Part shown: in pieces, positions 1 to 5,161 of the stretch
Position numbering within the stretch: position 1 is the first letter of the stretch
Layout: every line of letters starts with the position of its first letter
Notes under the pieces: model-generated
Seen by the model: the letters and a program-made list of their open reading frames with translations, nothing else
What the model was told of the DNA's origin: nothing
The model's database searches: none
Program-made: the position numbers and the translations under genes
Source: an uncultured Clostridia bacterium
Lineage (GTDB): Bacteria; Bacillota; Clostridia; RUG12999
DNA length: 5,161 nt
Direction: 5' to 3'
NCBI GenBank assembly: GCA_938005345.1
Contig: CALLNG010000357.1
Span: 1-5,161 of the forward strand

Positions 1-476
1 CGTTCAAAATAGAAATACCGCCGTCCGTTATAAAACTCTCCGTTTGCTATACCATATGCAAATGCAAAATTAATTCCTGTTCGTCCCCTCTCCTTGTATT
101 TTATGGGATCATAAAGTGTTCCATTCCGATTTAGTATTAATGGATGCCCCTCCACTGCATATAACGCGTTCCCATCTGGCCCTACTAAAAAATCACCATC
201 ACCGTCCCGGTAAGCTTTATCACTAATTATCCCCCCCTCCTGCGCTAACAAGTACTTGCCACCATCTCCGCTGTAATCTTCTACAATTCCAATCGCTTTC
301 ATAATGGCATTTAAACATTCGTAGCGCGATACTGTATCTGGCGATTCAAAATAGTAGGCCTGCATGACACCGCATCTGGAAATCACCTCCATATTTTGTT
401 CATATTCTGTCTCGTCTGCATATACACAAAATGTACTCATCATTGCTATTACAATAGCTATACAAATTACTCTCAT
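1..476 (-). CDS. Secreted protein, N-terminal part, weakly SLH-like (3' end outside window)
   Basis: The frame is open from ATG at 476 to the left edge (158 complete codons). It begins with a signal peptide, MRVICIAIVIAMMSTFCVYA, with likely cleavage after Ala20. The mature part has SPDTVSRYECLNAIMKAIGI (45-64), which resembles the R-x-E-x-hydrophobic end of an S-layer homology (SLH) repeat. It then has an acidic DGDGDFLVGPDG stretch (91-102) that could bind calcium, and FAFAYGIANGEFYNGRRYFYFE (137-158), which resembles the start of the next SLH repeat (a-x-x-x-Gi-x-nG...F.p). If so, it would be a wall-associated protein. The similarity is by eye and weak. The ribosome binding site, signal peptide and uninterrupted frame make the gene itself secure. 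It follows the CAO-N gene by 197 bases with no visible terminator, so cotranscription is possible but unproven. Confidence 0.75.
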   Translation of the reverse strand, partial: MRVICIAIVIAMMSTFCVYADETEYEQNMEVISRCGVMQAYYFESPDTVSRYECLNAIMKAIGIVEDYSGDGGKYLLAQEGGIISDKAYRDGDGDFLVGPDGNALYAVEGHPLILNRNGTLYDPIKYKERGRTGINFAFAYGIANGEFYNGRRYFYFE

Positions 477-484
477 TCCTGCTT

Positions 485-491
485 CCTCCTT
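485..491 (-). promoter_or_regulatory. Ribosome binding site of the left-edge secreted protein
   Basis: AAGGAGG on the minus strand lies eight bases before the ATG at 476. It is the best evidence that the left-edge open frame is a real gene starting there. Another purine-rich AAGGAG occurs about 40 bases further upstream, but no convincing gene follows it. Confidence 0.8.
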
Positions 492-531
492 TTACTACTT
501 TATTTCGTTCACCTCTGTTAACTCCTTCAAA

Positions 532-696
532 TTATGGCATTCCTAAAGCATTCCCATTTTTATCAAATGTAGAATACGCTATCCGGCTATCTAACCCTTG
601 TTCCTGCCGTATCGTATTTTCTGTGATTGGCTGATACGTGCTTATTTGACAATAGGGATTGATCGATTTACTGTTAGGATTCGGCAATTGCGCTTC
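532..696 (-). pseudogene. Possible short gene remnant, faintly RHS-like
   Basis: This is a minus-strand open stretch of 54 codons, from just after a stop at 697-699 to a stop at 532-534, overlapping the end of the CAO-N gene. It reads ...NPYCQISTYQPITENTI... and ends in DSRIAYSTFDKNGNALGMP. The FDKNGNAL element looks like a worn RHS/YD repeat. No start codon with a ribosome binding site precedes it, so it is not a gene by itself. It may be debris from an earlier RHS cassette at this spot, or chance. Confidence 0.25.
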
Positions 697-1710
697 TTAT
701 TTCCATTTCAACTAGACTTCTGGCTAAATCACCCCCATCAACCCAATTGACATTATATCCAAAACTTTCTGCAATAAAACGAATCGGTGCTAAAGTTTTA
801 CCTTCTTCAATTTCTGGTGCAACGTTCAATTCGCATTTTTTACCGTTTAATATCGCTGTAGTACTGTTAATTGTAAGAAAAATTATTATACTGTCTTTTT
901 TAATGGCCACCGTTTGAGCCTCCTCATCCCAATCAACAGTTGCTCCCATTTTCTCACATAACTCACGTACTGGCACTAAAATGGTGTCTGCTTTTAAAAC
1001 GGCTGGTGGAGAAATGTCTACTCGTCTTCTATCTATAGTTATATCTGGCGGATATTTTTGATACTTTATATATTCTGCATCTATTATACTTAATAATTGG
1101 TCTGTACGATATACATCATACGTATAGTTAGGAGTGACTCTTATCCACCCTCTAAAAATATCGTTTTCATTCATGTTGGTTAATCCAATATAATAAATCC
1201 CCTTATTTGTATCTACCCATATTACTGGCGGAACATACGCTGCTATAGATAAAATCATGTAATCATTAATCTCACAGTCTATTCCTTTATCTATAAGTAA
1301 TTTCTGAATATTAGAAGTCTGTCCTATATAATTATAAACTTCATATGTTGAATAAACTGAAACCCAGTGCCAACCAAATAACCATGGAGTATACTCTTCA
1401 CTTTTTTCACAAACGACTTGTTTTAAATATTGAAATCCAGCTGATATTAGCACTTTTCTCCCATCTTCTGCATATGTAGATTCAAATGATCCACTATATT
1501 CTGCTATATTATATATTTTTCCTCCTCCCATTTCCATATAATGATAAAAAGCATCCTGCTTTTCAGTCGGAATATATGCAACCGTAACTTTTCCCTCTTC
1601 ATGGTGTAACGGCTCTTCCGATCTTGTAACGGTTGTTCGGCTTTAACTATACTTATAGTAAAATTCATTATAACAACTAAGGATAATAAAAATGGAATAT
1701 ATTTTTTCAT
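674..1710 (-). CDS. Exported protein: unknown domain plus copper-amine-oxidase N-terminal domain; frame broken at an adapter-like insert
   Basis: This gene starts four bases after the orphan RHS stop. As written it is split: a signal-peptide frame from 1710 ends at a stop at 1504, and the rest continues in another frame from about 1612. Removing 20 bases at the adapter-like site (1605-1632) joins them into 338 residues, running ...VKAEQPLHHEEGKVTVAY... into the long frame. Restored residues 1-24 are a signal peptide (MKKYIPFLLSLVV...IVKA, likely cleavage after Ala24). Residues about 25-215 are rich in aromatics and not recognised. Residues about 216-317 are a CAO-N domain with two characteristic half-motifs, TILVPVRELCEKMGATVDWD and KTLAPIRFIAESFGYNVNW. 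The domain is common in secreted and surface proteins of Firmicutes and does not imply an oxidase. Its coupled position behind a toxin tip makes it an immunity candidate; this is inference. Confidence 0.8.
1605..1632. other. Probable sequencing-adapter remnant causing a 20-base insertion and frameshift
   Basis: The plus strand at 1612-1624 reads GCTCTTCCGATCT, the reverse complement of AGATCGGAAGAGC, the 13-base stem shared by common Illumina adapters. It is flanked by an exact 8-base direct duplication, TGTAACGG at 1605-1612 and 1625-1632, offset by 20 bases. The gene's reading frame breaks at exactly this site, and deleting one 20-base period restores it. An exact 13-base match, a flanking duplication and a frame break at one place are very unlikely by chance. 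The simplest reading is an assembly artefact rather than a real mutation. Confidence 0.9.
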
Positions 1711-1714
1711 ACTG

Positions 1715-3928
1715 TCAACCTCCTTGTACCACCCTATAGTCATCTACTGATATTTTTTCAAAATTATAATTATATCCGGTATCTTCTGCATATTGTGTCA
1801 TAAATTCATCAAGTGTCATTACACTAAATTTACCACCCTGTGTCAATGGCCCGTAACTCGCCCAATTAGTCGTCCCTAAAGCAGATACATCATTAGGATT
1901 AACCGTAAAAACTTCCCCGTTTACTTCTATTACACCTGCCAAAACTACTGAATGGGGGGATCCTGACATTGGTTTATACATTGCTCGCTGTGGTCCATAA
2001 GTCGCTAATACTTCATATAATGTTTTGTAATTAATATCACCAGGTTCAAGAATTGGAGCATCTTTATATCGAACTGGTAAACCATTTTTCTCTAATTCTA
2101 GAGCTCGTTCCAGGGCTTCATCTTGTGTAAGTGGGTTTGGATTTCCATAACTTTCAATAATTACGATATCTACCCATTGACAAATTGCATATCCTTTTTG
2201 AATATAATGCACCATATCATCATAACATATACCATTTACCTGTGCACCCTGTCTAATTGCTTCGGCCGCGTTGTGTGCAGCATTTTTTTCCTCTTCTGAT
2301 CTTGTATTTTCCCATACCCTTGTATAATATTGGATTACAAATTGAGACAATTGATCCAATTTCTCATCTCCTGGCATCCATAACCCCCACGGATCAATAT
2401 ACAGCACCGGGTTATTCCCAGCATAGGTGTACCAGTTGTCTCCATCCTTGATGGGATCCTCACTCAGGAACCGCCCCGTGCTTGGGTCATAGTATCTGGC
2501 CCGCAGATAGATGTTGCCGGTCTCTTCATCCGTGTATTCCCCGGCGTAGCCAAACGGGTTGGCGAATTGGCCGCTACCAGTTTCCAGCATGTTTTCCCCG
2601 TACGCGCTGAAACAATATCCCTTGGATTTTGTTCCGGAACCGTCCACTATTGACGTTATATCTCCATGGCCATTGAATACGTAATACCCTTTGTCGGCAC
2701 CTTGTTCTATGGAAATTAACCCTCGTCCGCGATTATACTTAGAGATAGACGTTCCTTGGATATCTGCTACCACATTGGCTCCGTCCAGGATATGGGTTGT
2801 CGTTTCTCCATTGACGGCCTTGCTTACACGAAGTCCGTCTGGATTATATGCATATTCCGCTACCTTGTCATTGACGATTGCTTTCGTTTGCTGCCCAAAG
2901 CCGTTGTAGGTATAGCATTTCACCGCCCCTTCCGCTGGCTTATCCTCACCTAATAGCCCAATCCGGAGTCCCTGGTTCGATGCTCTCTCAAACGTAGACT
3001 GATAGTTCTGGATTTGATAGGTTATATTCCCATTTGCATCATGTCCATACCACGTATTAGTTTGCACACCTGGTTCATTATTTATATCACGTTCTTCCTC
3101 TGTTTCCAATACTAGCTGGTTATTTGCATTATACTCATAATCATACAGGAAGTACAACCCATCTCTTGCATTTGCATACACTTTCTCAATGATGTTATTA
3201 TAGGCATCGTACATATATTCGATTGATCCATCGTTGTTCTGTTCCATATAGATACGGTTCAATCCATCATAATAATAGTTCATTTCCTGCAAATCTTCTC
3301 GTTTGTACTTTACATTTCCATCCACATAGTAGGTGGCTGTATAGCTGCTTACCGCCCCGCTTTGGTCTGGGTGGGTTGTTTCCATCTCCGTCAGCATATT
3401 CCCATTGTTATACGTATATGCCGTTACCAATTCCCCTGTGGTTTTGTTCAGGATGTTCCCGTTATCGTCATAACCGTATGTTGTCGTGTCCCCGCCGATG
3501 GTCACGCTGGTCAGCTGGTTCAGCTTGTCATACGTATAGGTGGCATTCATTTGCTGTGTGCCGTCTATCGTCAGTTTGAACGTCAAACGGTTGCCGTTTT
3601 CGTCGTAGGTATATTCCTTCACCGCCCCCGTCACGTCTGTTTCCTTGATTAGGCGGCCAAAGCCGTCATATTCATATGTCGCCGTACCCGTTTCGTTCGT
3701 GGCGCTGGTCTTTCTCCCTAGGTTGTCATAGGTGTAGCTGCGGCTGTCCGTTTGGGTTTGGCCTGTGTCTGGGTTGGTGCTTGTGACACTTTGCAGCACC
3801 GGCAGGTTCCAGTCATTGTAGGTGTTCGTGATGGTCTCACCTGCTTTCGTTAGGCCGCCTGTCACGTTCCCCAGGTAGTCATACGCTGCGGTCTTTACTC
3901 CTCCCACCGCGTCCGTTTCCTGTACCAC
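1715..3928 (-). CDS. Displaced (orphan) RHS core with a second, different toxin tip; N-terminus missing
   Basis: This is a large RHS fragment of 737 residues if read from GTG at 3928. It has YD repeats at about 65-275 and a conserved core closing from YVFNGHGDITSIVDG (416-430) through YLRARYYDPSTGRFLSEDP (474-492) to DPWGL (512-516). The tip is 517-737 (bases 1715-2380). The frame is open upstream to a TAA at 3971-3973, but RHS similarity begins only at KLGQVVQETDAVGG, base 3940, inside a repeat. There is no signal peptide, N-terminal delivery domain or good ribosome binding site, so the gene may be silent until recombined into a complete RHS gene. The tip is unfamiliar. Cys568 or Cys583, His659 in SGSPHSVVLAGV, and Asn677/Asn679 in VFTVNPND follow the Cys-His-Asn/Asp order of papain-like or C39-like folds; this is a weak guess. 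The RHS call is certain, expression is not. Confidence 0.85.
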   Translation of the reverse strand: MVQETDAVGGVKTAAYDYLGNVTGGLTKAGETITNTYNDWNLPVLQSVTSTNPDTGQTQTDSRSYTYDNLGRKTSATNETGTATYEYDGFGRLIKETDVTGAVKEYTYDENGNRLTFKLTIDGTQQMNATYTYDKLNQLTSVTIGGDTTTYGYDDNGNILNKTTGELVTAYTYNNGNMLTEMETTHPDQSGAVSSYTATYYVDGNVKYKREDLQEMNYYYDGLNRIYMEQNNDGSIEYMYDAYNNIIEKVYANARDGLYFLYDYEYNANNQLVLETEEERDINNEPGVQTNTWYGHDANGNITYQIQNYQSTFERASNQGLRIGLLGEDKPAEGAVKCYTYNGFGQQTKAIVNDKVAEYAYNPDGLRVSKAVNGETTTHILDGANVVADIQGTSISKYNRGRGLISIEQGADKGYYVFNGHGDITSIVDGSGTKSKGYCFSAYGENMLETGSGQFANPFGYAGEYTDEETGNIYLRARYYDPSTGRFLSEDPIKDGDNWYTYAGNNPVLYIDPWGLWMPGDEKLDQLSQFVIQYYTRVWENTRSEEEKNAAHNAAEAIRQGAQVNGICYDDMVHYIQKGYAICQWVDIVIIESYGNPNPLTQDEALERALELEKNGLPVRYKDAPILEPGDINYKTLYEVLATYGPQRAMYKPMSGSPHSVVLAGVIEVNGEVFTVNPNDVSALGTTNWASYGPLTQGGKFSVMTLDEFMTQYAEDTGYNYNFEKISVDDYRVVQGG
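1719..1725 (-). promoter_or_regulatory. Strong ribosome binding site inside the end of the orphan RHS gene
   Basis: On the minus strand AAGGAGG lies within the last codons of the RHS reading frame (QGG then TGA) and eight bases before the ATG at 1710. It fixes the start of the next gene at MKKYIPFLL rather than at an earlier in-frame Met, and it suggests translational coupling of the two genes. Confidence 0.85.
2391..2504 (-). repeat. RHS core-end repeat, copy in the orphan gene
   Basis: This stretch encodes RARYYDPSTGRFLSEDPI through VLYIDP. It aligns without gaps to 5048-5161, with about 92 of 114 bases identical by hand count. Similarity stops at the DPxG codons, and the sequences beyond encode unrelated tips. 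Paired core ends like this are the expected substrate for tip exchange by homologous recombination. Confidence 0.8.
3104..3736 (-). repeat. RHS/YD peptide repeats
   Basis: Degenerate repeats in the protein have the pattern Y-x-Y-D/N-x-x-x-N/R-x-(L/I/T), spaced about 20 residues apart. They occur at residues 65 (YTYDNLGRKTS), 85 (YEYDGFGRLIKE), 106 (YTYDENGNRLT), 131 (YTYDKLNQLTS), 151 (YGYDDNGNIL), 171 (YTYNNGNMLT), 218 (YYYDGLNRIY), 238 (YMYDAYNNII) and 264 (YEYNANNQLV), counted from the GTG. In known RHS proteins such repeats build a beta-cage shell that encloses the toxin tip. Confidence 0.85.
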
Positions 3929-3984
3929 TTGCCCTAATTTGAATTTTTCCCAACGGTTCTTATTTCTTGATTACACTTTTACTT

Positions 3985-4377
3985 TTATTCATCTATGCCA
4001 ATAGACCATATCATACCATTCCTTTTATCAATAACGACATAATACCCTCCTCCCGTCATCGTCATTGGCATCTTCATATTGATTTTCCATGTATCCTCCA
4101 TATCAAATGCTTCTAACTCTATTGAATCATCAATCTGGTAATATGACAACAAATATGCACGACCCACTTTTAATGCTTGTTCTTTTGTTAACTCTAAATC
4201 ATCTGTTAATCCATTATTTATATAATATTTTTTCGATAAATAATATGAAAAAGCATCTTCAGTAGAAAGCGGCTTCGTTTTACTTATTTGTTGACTATTT
4301 GTACATGCAATAAAAAAAACTAAAAACAGAGATAGCATAGTAAATAAACTTATAATTTTATATAGATTACATTTCAT
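3985..4377 (-). CDS. Putative immunity lipoprotein, NTF2-fold immunity family-like
   Basis: This 130-residue protein has a lipoprotein signal peptide: a short positive N-terminus (MKCNLYK), a hydrophobic stretch to about residue 24, and FFIAC with lipid-acceptor Cys25. It should therefore be anchored on the outer face of the membrane. The mature part contains LTKEQALKVGRAYLLSYY (about 63-80), a Trp-containing strand (DTWKINM) and GGGYYVVIDKRNGMIWSIG near the C-terminus. That order (KEQA helix, W strand, GG-Y-x-IDK-x-G-x-I) resembles the small NTF2-fold immunity proteins found beside polymorphic toxins, including YbbC/YhhH-like proteins. Its place directly behind an RHS toxin tip fits a role in protecting the producer and its kin from that tip. 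The coding sequence is very AT-rich (11 G/C in bases 4201-4260), as is common for tip and immunity modules. Family match is by eye; a PepSY-like fold is an alternative. Confidence 0.7.
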   Translation of the reverse strand: MKCNLYKIISLFTMLSLFLVFFIACTNSQQISKTKPLSTEDAFSYYLSKKYYINNGLTDDLELTKEQALKVGRAYLLSYYQIDDSIELEAFDMEDTWKINMKMPMTMTGGGYYVVIDKRNGMIWSIGIDE

Positions 4378-4386
4378 AATAGCACA

Positions 4387-4391
4387 TCCTT
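4387..4391 (-). promoter_or_regulatory. Ribosome binding site of the immunity lipoprotein gene
   Basis: On the minus strand AAGGA lies nine bases before the ATG at 4377. It falls in the 18-base gap after the toxin stop codon and supports that start. The short gap, with no visible promoter or terminator, suggests that toxin and lipoprotein are transcribed together. Confidence 0.75.
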
Positions 4392-4395
4392 AATA

Positions 4396-5161
4396 TTAAT
4401 TTACAGAAAAAATATAGGCAGGATACTCATGATCATTTATTCCTTTAGGCCATGATACATAAACATTACCAAAACGGTTTACAAGATATGCTCTATATCT
4501 ACCTTCATCTACTATTCTATAATCTTGAGGATATGAGAATAATATATTTCCATCATCGCGCCAGTGAGTGTGTATTACGGCTACTGTATTTGATTCAAGT
4601 ATAAAATTTACAGAATTTCTTTGGTAATCTAATAGTGCTTCTGCATTAGTTCCCCAAGTTGAAGATGATGATACGACATTAGAAAAAGTATATCGTCCAT
4701 TAGATAGTTGATTGATATTTGCACCATATTCTTGCTGTTCTGCTATTGACTTTTCATGATATTTTAGCGAAAATGCTAAAACAGCATCTTTTTCCGAATA
4801 AAATTCATCACCAGCGTTATGTCTCAACTCTTCGTCTGACACTACTCCTCCTAATGCAGCTGAAAGCGCTCCTGAATCAATTGTTAATCTATCATTAATA
4901 TTTATTAGGCCATAAAAACTAGCTGTTCTCCCTTTTATAGTTACGTCTACCCTAGGTCCATTTCCAGAACCGTCATCAGCATAATATGACACATATCCGC
5001 CATTTTTTTCAACAGCATATCTTATTAATACAGTTTCCATACCGCTCGGATCCGCATATAACACCGGGTTATTTCCCGCATAGATGTACCAGTTCGTACC
5101 ATCCTTAATGGGGTCTTCACTCATGAAACGGCCTGTGTTTGGGTCATAGTATCTCGCCCGG
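4396..5161 (-). CDS. RHS-family toxin, C-terminal part, with DUF4329/JAMM-like tip (5' end outside window)
   Basis: This is the C-terminal end of an RHS polymorphic toxin, and the frame is open through the right edge. The first visible residues, RARYYDPNTGRFMSEDP, are the conserved end of the RHS core, so the Met of GRFM at 5124 is internal and not the start. Numbering from that Met, the core closes at DPSG (residues 25-28) and the variable tip follows (29-242, bases 4396-5040). The tip has KYHEKSIAEQQEYGA (121-135), then VIHTHW (183-188), FSYPQD (196-201) and a YLVN...VYVSWPKG tail. This order resembles DUF4329, a domain often found at RHS C-termini. E132, H185, H187, S197 and D201 resemble a JAMM metallopeptidase set, although spacing is not canonical (nine residues from second His to Ser). 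The tip is AT-rich compared with the core. It is followed 18 bases later by a putative immunity lipoprotein. RHS assignment is firm; tip family moderate; catalysis is inference. Confidence 0.88.
   Translation of the reverse strand, partial: RARYYDPNTGRFMSEDPIKDGTNWYIYAGNNPVLYADPSGMETVLIRYAVEKNGGYVSYYADDGSGNGPRVDVTIKGRTASFYGLININDRLTIDSGALSAALGGVVSDEELRHNAGDEFYSEKDAVLAFSLKYHEKSIAEQQEYGANINQLSNGRYTFSNVVSSSSTWGTNAEALLDYQRNSVNFILESNTVAVIHTHWRDDGNILFSYPQDYRIVDEGRYRAYLVNRFGNVYVSWPKGINDHEYPAYIFSVN
5048..5161 (-). repeat. RHS core-end repeat, copy in the right-edge gene
   Basis: This is the partner of 2391-2504 and encodes RARYYDPNTGRFMSEDPI through VLYADP. It is cut by the window edge, so the full extent of the shared core cannot be measured here. 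The 22 hand-counted differences are mostly synonymous or conservative, which suggests the two cores are related but not freshly duplicated. Confidence 0.8.

Noticed and set aside
477..531. Leader peptide or tandem ribosome binding sites before the left-edge gene
   Set aside because: A second AAGGAG is followed by only a few codons (GTG AAC GAA ATA AAG TAG); too little to support a regulatory leader.
364..546. Plus-strand open frame of 60 codons
   Set aside because: It lies opposite the start and signal peptide of the left-edge minus-strand gene, has no ribosome binding site and shows no recognisable protein features.
1504..1743. A separate 79-residue small protein
   Set aside because: Its C-terminal half (...RKSRYTMKREKLRLH...) is an out-of-frame reading after the adapter-like insert; its N-terminal half is the signal peptide of the CAO-N protein.
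2257..3652. Several plus-strand open frames across the RHS core
   Set aside because: They are antisense shadows of the RHS frame; their compositions are unnatural and they lack ribosome binding sites.
3971..3984. Terminator between the lipoprotein and the orphan RHS
   Set aside because: The gap is AT-rich but has no stem-loop followed by a T run on the minus strand.
5122..5124. ATG as the start of the right-edge gene
   Set aside because: The frame continues upstream as RARYYDPNTGRF, the conserved RHS core end, so this Met is internal.

Overview
All supported genes read on the minus strand, so the window is described from right (5') to left (3'). It looks like a low-GC Firmicute, more likely Clostridia or Paenibacillaceae than any other group. 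The reasons are strong AAGGAGG-type ribosome binding sites, a copper-amine-oxidase N-terminal (CAO-N, stalk-like) domain in an exported protein, and an AT-rich background. The genus cannot be fixed from this sequence.

The locus is a polymorphic-toxin (RHS) tip array. At the right edge, the end of one RHS protein enters the window with the core-closing motif RARYYDPNTGRF...DPSGM. It continues into a toxin tip resembling DUF4329, with JAMM-like residues (E...HTH...FS...D). Next comes a small lipoprotein resembling the NTF2-fold immunity family. Behind it lies a second RHS gene that lacks its N-terminus: about 515 residues of RHS core start abruptly inside a repeat and end in a different tip, possibly papain-like. 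Four bases after that gene is an exported protein made of an unrecognised domain plus a CAO-N domain, sitting in the immunity-gene position. The last gene, running off the left edge, encodes a secreted protein with faint S-layer-homology (SLH)-like features.

This layout matches the known arrangement in which a full RHS gene is followed by displaced 'orphan' core-plus-tip cassettes, so that recombination through the shared core can swap the toxin. The two core ends in the window share about 92 of 114 bases (hand count) and stop matching at DPxG. Both immunity candidates carry export signals, which hints that neutralisation takes place at the cell surface.

One important flaw looks technical. 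The CAO-N gene is frameshifted by 20 extra bases that contain an exact 13-base match to the common Illumina adapter stem, flanked by an 8-base direct duplication. Removing one duplicate plus the adapter restores a clean 338-residue protein. No RNA genes, CRISPR arrays, IS elements or convincing terminators were seen.
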